DNA of 64,000 nt from DATKCA01 sp035544675 (GCA_035544675.1 DATKCA010000283.1:1-64000), one strand, 5' to 3'; counted from the stretch's first letter, positions 9,007 to 19,116 are shown. Translations and numbers: made by a program. Notes: generated by a model from the letters alone, not told the origin.

Positions 9007-11157
9007 CCGTACCGGCAACTCCCGGATCGGTTTCCCTACCAGCCGCGTCAACGCGTTGGCCACGGCCGGCGCGAACGGGCACACTACGGGCTCGCCGAGG
9101 CCGTGCGGCCTCTCGTCGGGACTGTCGACGATGTGGGTCTCGATCACCGGCGGGGTCTCGTCGATCATCACGACCGGGAAATCGGAGTAGAGCGACTGCT
9201 CGATCGAGCCGTTCTTCACCGTCACCTCGCCCTTCATGTTGGACAGCGACCAGATCACGCCGCTCTCCACCTGCTGCGCCACGCCCAGCGGGTTGATGGC
9301 CACGCCGCAGTCGAGGGCGCAGACCACGCGGTCGACGGTGAACGGCAGCCGGTCCGAACCGGCGTCCTTCTTCAGCCTCACATCCACGACATACGCGATG
9401 TAAGTCTCGGTGTGGAAGACATTGCAGGCGATGCCGCGTGCCGTTCCGGCCGGAAGAGGCCGGCCCCATCCGCTCTTCTGCGCCACCAGCTCGAGGACCT
9501 TGCGCATCCGCGTCCGGTTGATGACCTCGCCGCCGATCGTGTACGTTTCGTCGCCGCCGAGGAGGTCGTAACGCACCTGGATCGGATCGCGATTCGTCTG
9601 CCGGGCGATCTCGTCGACGAAGCACTCGCGCGCGAACACCGACGGCGGCGAGAAGACCGATCGCCACGGTCCGATGGGCACCGGCGCGTCGACGATCGCG
9701 TACGACATCTCCGAGTCCTTGGCGAAGTACGGCGAGTCGTACACTCCCCAGGCCCACCCGCGCACGGTCTCGGGATTGACCCGGTCGTCCTGCGTCGGAA
9801 CGCGCCGGGCGTTGTGCGGCGTGCTGGCCTTGCGATGCTCCCAGGCCACGACCTTCCCACTCTCGTCGAGGCCGGCGCGCAGGCGGTGGGCCGACGCGGC
9901 CTGGAAGTATCCATGCTTCATGTCGTCCGCGCGCGTCCACACCAGCTGCACCGGCGTAGGCTTCGTGCGCCGCGCAATCTCCACGGCTTCGCGATCGAAG
10001 TCGACACCGAGGCGCCGGCCGAAGCCGCCGCCGAGCAGCATCACGTTGACGGTCACCGCCGCCGGCGGGATTCCCAGGAGCGTTGCAGCGGTGCCCTGTA
10101 CCGCGTTGGGCGTCTGGGTGGGTGACCAGATCGTGCAGCCCTGGTCGGTCACCATGGCCGTGCAGTTCACCGGCTCGAGCGCGGCGTGCGCCCCGAACGG
10201 GTAGAAGTAGCTCGCCTCGATGATTTTCGCGACGTTGTCGAATCCGGCCAGGCCCGCGGCATCTTTCCGGATGGTGAGAGCGGGCTTATCGACCGCCTTC
10301 TCCAGCGCGGCGCGATGATCGGTGCTGTTGAACGCCGCGTGCGGGCTCTCGCTCCACCGGATCGTGAGTGCCTCGCGCCCCTCCATGGCGGCCCACGTGT
10401 TGTCGGCCACCACGGCGATGCCGGTCGGAATCTCGAACACGTCCCGCACGCCTGCGACCTTCTTCGCTTTCGCCGCGTCGAAGCTCGTCACCTTCCCGCC
10501 CAGTTGCGGCGACCGCGCCACGACGGCGAAGCGCATCCCCGGAACACGCACGTCCATCCCGAATTGCGCCCGTCCTGTGACGATCTCCGCTCCGTCAGGC
10601 CGCCTGTGCGACTTCCCGACGATGCGGTACGCGTCGCGGCTCTTCAGAACCGGCTGTGCGGGCACGGGCTGCTTCGCCGCGTCCGCTGCCAGCTCTCCGT
10701 ACGATGCCCGCCTCCCGCTGGCGCGGTGGAGCACGGCGCCTTTCTCGGTCTGCAGGGCCGTCGGATCGACGCCCCACTTCGCCGCTGCGGCGCCGACGAG
10801 CATGGTGCGGGCTGCCGCGCCGGCCTGGCGCAGCGGATTCCAGAGTCCCATGATGCTGCCGCTGCCGCCCGTGCCGAGGCGTGTGAAGTCCGGACCGGGA
10901 CTGGCCTGCGTGACGCGCACGCTCGCGAAGTCGGCGTCCAGCTCTTCGGCCACGATCATCGGCAGTGATGTGCGAACGCCCTGTCCCATCTCGCTCTTGC
11001 CGACCTTGATGTGGACCGATCCGTCTTTCTCGATGGTCAGCCAGGCGTTCGGACTGAACGGCCTGTCGCTCTCCTGCGCGCCGGCGATGCGGATGCCGAG
11101 GACCAGCGCTCCGCTCGCGCTGCCGACGACTTTGAGGAAGTCGCGACGGGTGGTCAT
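8998..11157 (-). CDS. Molybdopterin-binding subunit of a Tat-exported aldehyde/isoquinoline oxidoreductase
   Basis: 719 residues. The N-terminus MTTRRDFLKVVGSASGAL is a twin-arginine signal, so the folded cofactor-loaded enzyme should be exported to the periplasm. Xanthine-oxidase-family elements follow: GKSEMGQGVRTSLPMIVAEE, the substrate-channel domain around GRAQFGMDVRVPG, GGGFGRRLGVDFDREA and the C-terminal GLGEPVVCPFAPAVANAL with the catalytic Glu. The organisation (Moco subunit with a separate small FeS subunit and no FAD subunit) matches IorB of isoquinoline 1-oxidoreductase and related membrane-linked aldehyde dehydrogenases that pass electrons to cytochrome c. The ATG at 11157 overlaps the stop of the FeS gene. 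The substrate is unknown. Confidence 0.9.
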   Translation of the reverse strand: MTTRRDFLKVVGSASGALVLGIRIAGAQESDRPFSPNAWLTIEKDGSVHIKVGKSEMGQGVRTSLPMIVAEELDADFASVRVTQASPGPDFTRLGTGGSGSIMGLWNPLRQAGAAARTMLVGAAAAKWGVDPTALQTEKGAVLHRASGRRASYGELAADAAKQPVPAQPVLKSRDAYRIVGKSHRRPDGAEIVTGRAQFGMDVRVPGMRFAVVARSPQLGGKVTSFDAAKAKKVAGVRDVFEIPTGIAVVADNTWAAMEGREALTIRWSESPHAAFNSTDHRAALEKAVDKPALTIRKDAAGLAGFDNVAKIIEASYFYPFGAHAALEPVNCTAMVTDQGCTIWSPTQTPNAVQGTAATLLGIPPAAVTVNVMLLGGGFGRRLGVDFDREAVEIARRTKPTPVQLVWTRADDMKHGYFQAASAHRLRAGLDESGKVVAWEHRKASTPHNARRVPTQDDRVNPETVRGWAWGVYDSPYFAKDSEMSYAIVDAPVPIGPWRSVFSPPSVFARECFVDEIARQTNRDPIQVRYDLLGGDETYTIGGEVINRTRMRKVLELVAQKSGWGRPLPAGTARGIACNVFHTETYIAYVVDVRLKKDAGSDRLPFTVDRVVCALDCGVAINPLGVAQQVESGVIWSLSNMKGEVTVKNGSIEQSLYSDFPVVMIDETPPVIETHIVDSPDERPHGLGEPVVCPFAPAVANALTRLVGKPIRELPVRSL

Positions 11158-11621
11158 CGGCCACCGCCGTTCTTCACGGCCAGCAGCGCCGCTTTCCGGA
11201 TCCGTGGATACGAGCCGCACCGGCATACGTGATCGGCGAGTGCGCCGTCGATGTCGGCGGCATTCGCGCCCGGCTTTTTCGTGAGCAGCGCCCGCAGCTC
11301 GAGGATCATCCCCGGCTGGCAGTAACCGCACTGCGCGACGTCCTCGCTCAGCCAGGCCTGCTGGATGGGATGCGTGCCTCCGGCCGAAAGACCTTCGATC
11401 GTCGTGTACTTCCTGCTGGCGGTCTGGCCGAACGTAGTCAGGCAGGACCGCACCGCCACGCCGTTCTCGAGGACGGTGCACGACCCGCAGATTCCTTCGC
11501 CGCATCCGTACTTCGTCCCGGTCAGTCCCAGGAGGTCGCGAAGCACCCACAGCAGCGGCATCGCGTCGTCGGCTTCCACCGTCGTCTTCCGTCCGTTCAC
11601 TTCGATCTGTCTTCGCGCCAT
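11154..11621 (-). CDS. Two-[2Fe-2S] subunit of the molybdenum hydroxylase
   Basis: 155 residues. The plant-type [2Fe-2S] site uses Cys40, Cys45, Cys48 and Cys60 (YGCGEGICGSCTVLENG and SC), and the all-helical second site uses Cys98, Cys101, Cys133 and Cys135 (QCGYCQPGMILE, HVCRCGSYPRI). This is the IorA/CoxS/XdhC-like small subunit that carries electrons from the molybdenum centre. It has no signal of its own, so it is probably co-exported bound to the Tat-tagged partner. I chose ATG at 11621 (MARRQIEVNG); the open frame continues upstream without family similarity. The stop overlaps the start of the large subunit by four bases. Confidence 0.93.
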   Translation of the reverse strand: MARRQIEVNGRKTTVEADDAMPLLWVLRDLLGLTGTKYGCGEGICGSCTVLENGVAVRSCLTTFGQTASRKYTTIEGLSAGGTHPIQQAWLSEDVAQCGYCQPGMILELRALLTKKPGANAADIDGALADHVCRCGSYPRIRKAALLAVKNGGGR

Positions 11622-11691
11622 GTGGCGAAACCTACCGCATTCTTGTGTCACAGGTTGCAAAAAACCGGCAGTCTTGAGCACGATAGGAAGC

Positions 11692-12336
11692 GTGAACATC
11701 CGTTTCGGCGATCTGATCTTCGACGGCGAGCTGCGGCGCCTCACGCGCGGGGGCCAGGACGTCCATCTCTCCCCGAAGGCGTTTCAGCTGCTGGCAACGC
11801 TCATCGAGGCGCGGCCGCGGCCGGTCGCGAAGGCAGCTCTCATCGACCTGCTCTGGCCCGATGTCGTCGTGGAAGAGGCGAACGTCCGCAACCTCATCGC
11901 CGAGATTCGCGAAGCGATCGGTGATCAGGGGAAGGAGGGGAGCGGTCGCGGTTCCGTCATGATCCGCACGATTCCGCGATTCGGCTACGCCTTCGAGGCG
12001 GAGGCCGGCGACTCGGAGGCGGAGGAGGTTCCGCGGCTGATCGGCCTGCATCGCGACTATCCTCTGAGGGGCGAAGAGAATGTGATCGGCCGCGACGGCG
12101 ACTGCGCGGTGACGCTCCCCGACCCGCTCGTCTCCCGCCGCCATGCCCTCGTCCGCCTCACCGCCGGCCAAGCCACCATCGAAGACCTCGGCAGCCGCAA
12201 CGGGACGCTCGTCAACGGCGTCAGGATCGCCGCGCGGACCGAGCTCAGCGACGGCGACACGATCGAGGTCGGTCCGGTGCGAATGACGTTCCGGATCCTC
12301 GACCGGAACCGGGAGACCGAGCCGATGGTCCGTTGA
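11692..12336 (+). CDS. Winged-helix transcriptional regulator fused to an FHA domain
   Basis: 214 residues. Residues 1-105 form an OmpR-type winged helix: LSPKAFQLLATLIEARPRPV, the recognition region ALIDLLWPDVVVEEANVRNL and the terminal wing IRTIPRFGYAFE. Residues about 115-205 are an FHA domain with a canonical phosphothreonine pocket (VIGRDG, SRRHA, EDLGSRNGTLVNG). There is no receiver domain. The protein probably couples a Ser/Thr phosphorylation signal to DNA binding. I start at GTG 11692; a TTG at 11674 is also in frame. It is transcribed away from the molybdenum hydroxylase across a 70-base gap and is its likely regulator, though that is only positional evidence. Confidence 0.85.
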   Translation: MNIRFGDLIFDGELRRLTRGGQDVHLSPKAFQLLATLIEARPRPVAKAALIDLLWPDVVVEEANVRNLIAEIREAIGDQGKEGSGRGSVMIRTIPRFGYAFEAEAGDSEAEEVPRLIGLHRDYPLRGEENVIGRDGDCAVTLPDPLVSRRHALVRLTAGQATIEDLGSRNGTLVNGVRIAARTELSDGDTIEVGPVRMTFRILDRNRETEPMVR

Positions 12337-12356
12337 TGGCTCGTGGTCAACGTGGA

Positions 12357-12379
12357 ATGGAGCGGCACCCGCGCTCCAT
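12357..12379. terminator. Hairpin after the FHA regulator
   Basis: ATGGAGCG (12357-12364) pairs with CGCTCCAT (12372-12379) around a 7-base loop. No T-tract follows, so it may need Rho or act only as an RNA stabiliser. Its GGAGCG/CGCTCC arms resemble the dyads at 62979-63007 and 63794-63830. Confidence 0.5.
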
Positions 12380-12438
12380 GATGTGCACTCGTGCCTGTTG
12401 GCCGGCCATTCTCCGGGGTGCTATAGAATCCGCCGCCT

Positions 12439-13659
12439 ATGCGGAAACCAGCCTTCATCCTGCTCGCTGCTCTCTCCCTCATACTCATGGGCTGCCCGCC
12501 GAAGGGCGAAGTCGGTCAGGCTGCGGGCGGAGGGGACGGCGAGATCCTCGTAGGCGAGTACGGCTCCCTGACCGGCTCGGAGGCTACGTTCGGCCAGTCC
12601 ACGCACAACGGGATCATGATGGCGATCGACGAGGTCAACGTCGCCGGCGGCGTCAACGGACGCACGATCAGAGTTCGGACCGAGGATGACCAGTCCAGGG
12701 CGGAGGAGGCGGCCAATGCGGTCTCGAAGCTGATCTCCCAGGACGGCGTCGTGGCCGTGCTTGGTGAGGTGGCGTCGTCGAACTCGCTCGCGGCCGCTCC
12801 GATCTGCCAGTCGAACAAGATCCCGATGATCACGCCGTCCTCGACCAACCCGACTGTGACGGAGAAGGGCGACTACATTTTCCGGATGTGCTTCCTGGAC
12901 TCCTATCAGGGCGAGTCGATGGCCGGCTATCTCACCAGGCAGCTGGGGATGAAGACGGCGGCGATTCTCATCGATGTCAAGAGCGATTACTCGACAGGCC
13001 TGGCGAACTTCTTCGAGCGCGCCTTCATCGCCAACGGCGGCCGCATCGTCGGCAAGCAGAGCTACGCGAAGGGCGATAACGACTTCCGCTCGCAGCTCAC
13101 CGCGCTGCGGGCCACGAATCCCCAGGTGCTCTTCATCCCCGGCTACTACAACGACATCGGCCAGATCGCCATCCAGGCCCGCGACCTCGGCATGAGGATG
13201 CCGCTGGCCGGCGGCGACGGATGGGAGTCGCCCAAGCTGATCGAGATCGGCGGCAAGGCGCTGGAAGGCTCCTTCTACTCGAACCATTACTTCGCGGGTG
13301 ATACCGCGCCGGTCGTACGCGACTTCGTCGAGAAGTACAGGGAGCGTTTCGGACAGACGCCTGACGCGCTGGCAGCGCTCGGGTACGACGCGGCCAAGGT
13401 ACTGGCCGACTCGTTGAAACGCGCGGGAAGCACCGATGGCCCGGCCATTCGCGACGCCATCGCATCGACCAAGGGGTTCGAAGGGGTCACCGGGTCCATC
13501 ACGCTCGGTCCGGACCGCAATCCGCTCGGGAAGAAGCTGGTCATCGTGGAGATCCGGAACGGCCAGCTGACGCTCAAGGACACGGTCGAGCCGGCTGGCG
13601 CCGCGGCGCCCGCCGCGGCGACGACGACCACTGCGGCTGCAGCGACGAGCGGCTCGTAG
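12439..13659 (+). CDS. livK: ABC transporter substrate-binding lipoprotein (LivJ/LivK type)
   Basis: 406 residues. The signal ends in the lipobox LMGC, so the mature protein would be lipid-anchored at Cys19 in the periplasm. The body is a type I periplasmic-binding fold: ILVGEYGSLTGSEATFGQ, GGVNGRTIRVRTEDDQS, KLISQDGVVAVLGEVASS and VADS/DAIAST hinge regions. Such proteins bind branched-chain amino acids, or sometimes amides, urea or aromatic acids. The C-terminus is a low-complexity Ala/Thr tail. It is the first gene of a complete transporter operon followed by two permeases and two ATPases. The true ligand cannot be read from sequence. Confidence 0.92.
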   Translation: MRKPAFILLAALSLILMGCPPKGEVGQAAGGGDGEILVGEYGSLTGSEATFGQSTHNGIMMAIDEVNVAGGVNGRTIRVRTEDDQSRAEEAANAVSKLISQDGVVAVLGEVASSNSLAAAPICQSNKIPMITPSSTNPTVTEKGDYIFRMCFLDSYQGESMAGYLTRQLGMKTAAILIDVKSDYSTGLANFFERAFIANGGRIVGKQSYAKGDNDFRSQLTALRATNPQVLFIPGYYNDIGQIAIQARDLGMRMPLAGGDGWESPKLIEIGGKALEGSFYSNHYFAGDTAPVVRDFVEKYRERFGQTPDALAALGYDAAKVLADSLKRAGSTDGPAIRDAIASTKGFEGVTGSITLGPDRNPLGKKLVIVEIRNGQLTLKDTVEPAGAAAPAAATTTTAAAATSGS

Positions 13660-13675
13660 GGGGCCGCTCGAATCG

Positions 13676-14587
13676 ATGCAGACGCTCTTACAGAACCTGC
13701 TCAACGGGATCGCCGCCGGCTCCATCTACGCCCTGATCGCGCTCGGCTACACGATGGTGTACGGCATCCTGAAGCTGATCAATTTCGCCCACGGCGACAT
13801 CTTCATGCTGGGCTCGTTCGCCGGCTACTACGGCGGACGCTATCTGGCCGGCAAAGTGGTGGGCGACTCGGTGGCCAGCGTCGGCAGCGCCGCGCTGGTC
13901 CTGATCCTGTCGATGCTCATCTGCGGTCTGTTCGGCTATCTCAACGAGAGGATCGCGTACAGGCCGTTGCGGAACGCTCCGCGGATCGCGTCGCTGATCA
14001 CGGCCATCGGCGTGTCGTTCTTTCTCGAGTATGGCGGTCAGATGGTGTTCGGCCCCGACCCGAAGTTCTTCCCCACGCTGATCGAGAAACGGATCATCAA
14101 CATCGGGGGCATCACCACCACGAACTACCAGCTCATCGTCCTGATCGTGGCCCTGGCGTTCATGGCCCTGCTGCAGTACGTGGTGTACGGCACCAAGTTC
14201 GGGCGGGCCATGCGGGCCGTGTCGTACAACTACGAGACGGCGTCGCTGATGGGAATCCCCACCGACCGGATCATCTCGATGACGTTCATCATCGGATCGA
14301 TGCTGGCCGGGGTGGCCGGCATCCTCTACGGGCTGTCGTATCCGAAGATCGATCCGCTCATGGGCATCATGCCCGGCCTCAAGGCATTCGTGGCCGCGGT
14401 GCTGGGCGGGATCGGCAACGTGCCTGGCGCGATGGTGGGCGGACTCATCATCGGCGTCGTGGAGGCGTTCGTGGGAGGGAGCCCGTTCTCGAGTTATCGC
14501 GACGCCATCGCCTTCGTGATCCTGATCGTGATCCTGCTCTTCCGGCCGAGCGGGCTGTTCGGGAAGTATCAGGCCGAGAAAGTCTGA
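13676..14587 (+). CDS. livH: Branched-chain amino acid ABC transporter permease
   Basis: 303 residues, almost entirely hydrophobic with about eight membrane helices. QNLLNGIAAGSIYALIALGY and the following TMVYGILKLINFAHGDIFML are the conserved LivH N-terminus. The ATPase-contact loop is seen as RAMRAVSYNYETASLMGIPT, and LGGIGNVPGAMVGGLIIGVV is the conserved last part. It forms half of the inner-membrane channel with LivM. It starts 16 bases after the binding-protein gene and ends a few bases before livM, so it is cotranscribed. Confidence 0.94.
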   Translation: MQTLLQNLLNGIAAGSIYALIALGYTMVYGILKLINFAHGDIFMLGSFAGYYGGRYLAGKVVGDSVASVGSAALVLILSMLICGLFGYLNERIAYRPLRNAPRIASLITAIGVSFFLEYGGQMVFGPDPKFFPTLIEKRIINIGGITTTNYQLIVLIVALAFMALLQYVVYGTKFGRAMRAVSYNYETASLMGIPTDRIISMTFIIGSMLAGVAGILYGLSYPKIDPLMGIMPGLKAFVAAVLGGIGNVPGAMVGGLIIGVVEAFVGGSPFSSYRDAIAFVILIVILLFRPSGLFGKYQAEKV

Positions 14588-14593
14588 ACATTG

Positions 14594-15697
14594 ATGAAAC
14601 GCCTTCCCTGGTGGCTCCGCGACCTGATCTTCCTCTGCGGCCTGATCGTGGTCCTGCTCGGCGCCACCTACGCGCTCAGCTACGCGGAGTCGTATTACCC
14701 GGCCATGCGGTACTACCACCGCATCCTGGTGATGATGGGGATCAACATCGGGCTGGCCGTGTCGCTGAACATCATCAACGGTCACGCCGGGCAGTTCTCG
14801 CTCGGGCACGCCGGCTTCATGGCCATCGGGGCGTATTTCGCCTCGTTCCTGACGGTGTTCTATTTCGGGCCGTACGTGGACAAGTTCTCCGAAGGGACGA
14901 TGACGCACTGGATCCTGCAGAATGCGCTGCTCGTCGTGGCGGTGATCGCGGCGGGAGGGCTCGCCGCCATCGCGGGGTACATCGTCGGTCTGCCGTCGCT
15001 GCGGCTGCGCGGCGACTACCTGGCCATCGTGACGCTCGGCTTCGGGGAGATCATCCGCGTGCTCATCCTCAACATCGACAAGGTCGGCGCTGCGCGCGGC
15101 CTCTCCGGCATCCCGGAGTGGAGCAACCTGTTCTGGGTGTTCTTCTTTTCCGCGATCACCATCCTCATCTCCGTGCGCCTGGTGAACTCGTCGGTGGGAC
15201 GCGCCTTCCTGGCCATTCGCGAAGACGAGATCGCAGCCGAGGCCATGGGGGTGGACACCACGCGGTACAAGGTGAAGGCGTTCATCATCGGCTCGTGCCT
15301 GGCCGGAGTGGCGGGAGGGCTGTTCGCGCACTACACGCCGGCGTACCTGAACCCGACGATGTTCACGTTCATCCGCTCGTTCGAAGTCGTGGCCATGGTC
15401 GTCCTGGGCGGACTGGGCTCGATCAGCGGGTCGGTCCTGGCGGCGATCATCCTCACGTTCCTGCCGGAAGGGCTGCGGAACGTCAAGGAGTTCATCCCCG
15501 GCGGGCGCGATCCGCGCATGGTGATCTACGCGCTCATGCTGATCATCCTGATGCTCACCCGGCCGCAGGGGCTGCTGGGGCGCCGCGAGCTGTGGGACAT
15601 CCTGGCCCGGCGCAAGGACACGGTCGCCAAAGACCCGCGCGACGATGACGCCGGCGGCGACAAGCTCGATCGCGACTCCGGGCCTCCGGTGACATGA
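14594..15697 (+). CDS. livM: Branched-chain amino acid ABC transporter permease
   Basis: 367 residues with about nine to ten membrane helices. The conserved LivM region is ILVMMGINIGLAVSLNIING with HAGQFSLGHAGFMAIGAY; the coupling loop is AFLAIREDEIAAEAMGVDTT and the end GGLGSISGSVLAAIILTFLP. The last 40 residues are a charged cytoplasmic tail (RRKDTVAKDPRDDDAGGDKL) longer than usual. ATG at 14594 is preferred over the in-frame TTG just before it. The stop overlaps the livG start. Confidence 0.93.
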   Translation: MKRLPWWLRDLIFLCGLIVVLLGATYALSYAESYYPAMRYYHRILVMMGINIGLAVSLNIINGHAGQFSLGHAGFMAIGAYFASFLTVFYFGPYVDKFSEGTMTHWILQNALLVVAVIAAGGLAAIAGYIVGLPSLRLRGDYLAIVTLGFGEIIRVLILNIDKVGAARGLSGIPEWSNLFWVFFFSAITILISVRLVNSSVGRAFLAIREDEIAAEAMGVDTTRYKVKAFIIGSCLAGVAGGLFAHYTPAYLNPTMFTFIRSFEVVAMVVLGGLGSISGSVLAAIILTFLPEGLRNVKEFIPGGRDPRMVIYALMLIILMLTRPQGLLGRRELWDILARRKDTVAKDPRDDDAGGDKLDRDSGPPVT

Positions 15698-16484
15698 TGG
15701 CTGGCGATCAACCGATTCTCGAGGCCAGCAGCGTCACGATCCGCTTCGGCGGACTGACCGCGGTGTCCGACTTCAACATGGACATCCGTCCGCACGAGCT
15801 GGTCGGCCTCATCGGCCCGAACGGCGCGGGCAAGACCACGATCTTCAACATGCTCACCGGCGTGTACAAGCCCACTGAAGGTGAGATCAAAATCGCAGGC
15901 CAGTCCACCCGCGGCTTCAAGCCCTATCAGATCACCAGCCTCGGCGTGGCCAGGACGTTCCAGAACATCCGGCTGTTCAAGGACCTCTCCGTCCTGGACA
16001 ACGTGAGGATCGGCGGCCACATCCACTACAAGTACGCCGGGACCGTGGCCGTTCTGCACACCAACCGGTTTCACGAGGCGGAGAGCGTGGCGGAAGAAGA
16101 GGCCCTTCGCCTGCTCGAGATCTTCGGCCTGCGCAGCCGCGCGCACTACAACGCCAAGAACCTCCCGTACGGCGATCAGCGGCGCCTCGAGATCGCCCGG
16201 GCCCTGGCCGTGCGCCCGAAGCTGCTGCTCCTCGACGAGCCTGCCGCGGGCCTGAACACCGGCGAGACGCTGGAGCTGATGAACAAGATCCACGAGATCC
16301 GCGACCGCTTCGGCCTGGCCATTCTCCTCATCGAGCACAACATGGAGCTGGTCATGGGGATCTGCGAGCGCATCGTCGTCCTCAGCTTCGGCAAGACGAT
16401 CGCGCAGGGGCCCCCGGATGCGATCCGCAGCGACCCCACCGTCATCGAGGCATACCTCGGCGAGCCGATGGAGGCGGCCGGGCT

Positions 16485-16488
<4 letters not shown>
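15694..16488 (+). CDS. livG: Branched-chain amino acid ABC transporter ATPase
   Basis: 264 residues. Walker A is GPNGAGKTT, the family-specific stretch GVARTFQNIRLFKDLSVLDN follows, the signature is LPYGDQRRLEIARAL (a LivG-type variant of LSGGQ), and Walker B is LLLLDEPAAGLN with switch His in LIEHNMELVM. It energises transport together with LivF at the cytoplasmic face. ATG at 15694 overlaps the livM stop; a second ATG follows directly at 15697. The end overlaps livF by four bases. Confidence 0.95.
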
Positions 16489-17195
<707 letters not shown>

Positions 17196-17252
17196 GCCGG
17201 ACCCGGAACCCTATTTGCACTGCCCGTTACAGATTCGGCAGAGGAGACTGAT

Positions 17253-19109
17253 ATGCGCTTCTTTCTAAATACTTTTGTGATCATGGGGTTACTCATCACG
17301 GCATCGCCGGCTGATGCGCAGCAGGTCACGACTCGCGAGCAGTTGGCTCAGGCGCAGCTGAACCTGCTCCTGCAGGCTCAGCAGGTACTGTCGGCTGCCG
17401 AGACAGCCGGGGCGGCCTCGCTGGCGCGCGCGCTCTACGATGACGCTCAGTGGCGTGCGCGGTTCGCACAGGAGAACTGGAACGCGGACAAGCGTGAAGC
17501 CCGCGAGAACGCTCGCCTTCGAGCTTCCGAGGCGCTGTGGGCGGGACGGGCGGCGCTGGCCAGAACGCAGTGGCTCAGCACGAACGCGGCAATCCGCAAT
17601 CTGCAGTCGGACATCACGCGGTTCGGCGGCCGTTCGGACCTGGTGGTGGAGGATGAGCCGGCCTCTCTGGAGTTCGTCCGCGGGACCTCGACGCGCCAGC
17701 GCATCGACACGGCGCAGGCGTGGATCGACCGGGCCAAGTCGGCCGGAGCCGAGAGCATGGCCGGGAACGACCTGGCCAGCGCCACGGAGAACCTGCAGAC
17801 GGCCCGGACGATCACGCGCGGCAATCGCGAGAGCGAGACGGCCGATCACCTGGCGTATGTCGCCGAGATGATCGGGCGCCGCGGCTACTACCTGGCCCGG
17901 TCGTCAGAAGCGTCCCGCGCTCTTCCGCCAGTTCAGCTCGAGCGCACGCGTCTCGCGCAGGCGGCCAGTGAGGCGGCAGCCGCGACCGAGCGCGCGCAGC
18001 GCGAAGAAGCGCAGCGGCAGGCCACAGCGCTGCAGCAGCAGCTCGCGGCCGAACAGGCCAACCGGCAGGCGCAGTCGGGCGAGCTGGATCGCCTCCGCCA
18101 GCAGGTCGAGGAGAACCGGCTGATGATGGATACGCGCGTCCTGCAGGACCGCGTCGCGCGTGAGGAAGCCGAACGGCGGCTCGACGAGGCCATCATGCGG
18201 TACCAGGCCGCGCTGACGAACGCGAGCACCGTCGAGGCGGAGAACCTCCGCCGGCAGGTCGAGGACCAGCAGATCGCCCTTCGCGCCATCCAGGAGCGCG
18301 AGCGCCTCAACGAGCAGAACCTGTCGGCCGAGATCGAGCGGCTGCGCATGGAGCTGCAGACCGTTCAGAACCGGGGCACCGCGAATGCTCAGGCGCTGGC
18401 CGAGCGACAGACCGAGCTGCAGCGGCGCGAAGAGGAGTTCCAGCGCCTCCGCCGCGAACGTGAAGCCGATCTCGCCGCGCGCATGCAGGTGGAGCAGCAG
18501 CAGCAGGCCGCCATCACCGAAGCGCAGCGCCGCCGCCAGGAGGCGGAGATGCAGGCGCAGCAGCTGCGCATGCAGGTCGAGGCCGTCCAGCAGCAGCAGC
18601 AGCAGACGCAAGCCGAGCTGGAGAGAGCGCGCCAGACGGCGCAGACCACACAGGCTGAGCTCGAGCGCGCCCGCACCGAACTGGCCGTGCGCGAGGCCGA
18701 GACGCGGCGCCTCCGCCTGCAGCAGGAGCTGGCCCGCCTGGCCACGACACGCACCGACCAGCGCGGCCTCATCGTCACGCTGCCGGGCATCTTCTTCGAC
18801 TCCGGGAAGAGCCAGCTCACGCCCGGCGCGCGCAACACGCTGACCCGGATCGCTGACCAGCTGAAGCCCGACGCCTCGGTGCGCATCGCCGTGGAAGGCC
18901 ACACCGACAGCGTCGGATCGGATGCCATGAATCAGGAGTTGTCGGAGAAACGGGCGGCCGCCGTCCGGGACTTTCTCCTCGCCGCCGGCATCCCGGCCGA
19001 TCGTCTCAGCGCCAGCGGCCGCGGCGAAGCAGTCCCGGTCGCGTCCAACAACACCGCCTCCGGCCGCCAGCAGAACCGGCGGGTGGAGCTGATCATTACG
19101 AACATGTAA
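17253..19109 (+). CDS. OmpA-family protein with a long Gln/Glu/Arg-rich coiled coil
   Basis: 618 residues. A signal peptide (cut near ADA-QQV) is followed by a helical N-terminal region resembling DUF4398. A long coiled-coil-like stretch rich in Gln, Glu and Arg follows to about residue 505, with runs of Gln. The C-terminal OmpA peptidoglycan-binding domain (about 505-618) has GIFFDSGKSQLTPGARNTL, VEGHTDSVGSDAMNQELSEK and GRGEAVPVASNNTASGRQQN, including the Asp and Arg that hold meso-diaminopimelate. The likely role is tethering or spacing between outer membrane and wall. A GAGGAG site precedes the ATG. It is separated from livF by 57 bases and may be transcribed on its own. Confidence 0.88.
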   Translation: MRFFLNTFVIMGLLITASPADAQQVTTREQLAQAQLNLLLQAQQVLSAAETAGAASLARALYDDAQWRARFAQENWNADKREARENARLRASEALWAGRAALARTQWLSTNAAIRNLQSDITRFGGRSDLVVEDEPASLEFVRGTSTRQRIDTAQAWIDRAKSAGAESMAGNDLASATENLQTARTITRGNRESETADHLAYVAEMIGRRGYYLARSSEASRALPPVQLERTRLAQAASEAAAATERAQREEAQRQATALQQQLAAEQANRQAQSGELDRLRQQVEENRLMMDTRVLQDRVAREEAERRLDEAIMRYQAALTNASTVEAENLRRQVEDQQIALRAIQERERLNEQNLSAEIERLRMELQTVQNRGTANAQALAERQTELQRREEEFQRLRREREADLAARMQVEQQQQAAITEAQRRRQEAEMQAQQLRMQVEAVQQQQQQTQAELERARQTAQTTQAELERARTELAVREAETRRLRLQQELARLATTRTDQRGLIVTLPGIFFDSGKSQLTPGARNTLTRIADQLKPDASVRIAVEGHTDSVGSDAMNQELSEKRAAAVRDFLLAAGIPADRLSASGRGEAVPVASNNTASGRQQNRRVELIITNM

Positions 19110-19116
19110 CCCATCA

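Noticed and set aside
7466..9940. An 824-codon minus-strand frame across the aldehyde dehydrogenase and part of the molybdenum hydroxylase
   Set aside because: It runs antisense to the dehydrogenase and out of frame with the hydroxylase; no domain is visible.
13688..15331. A 547-codon minus-strand frame opposite livH/livM
   Set aside because: Very His/Arg/Asp-rich translation typical of antisense to membrane-protein genes.
18400..18640. Short-sequence repeat (CAG runs) in the OmpA-family gene as a phase-variable tract
   Set aside because: The runs are short trinucleotide stretches coding for Gln in a coiled coil; length changes would keep frame, so they are not a phase switch.
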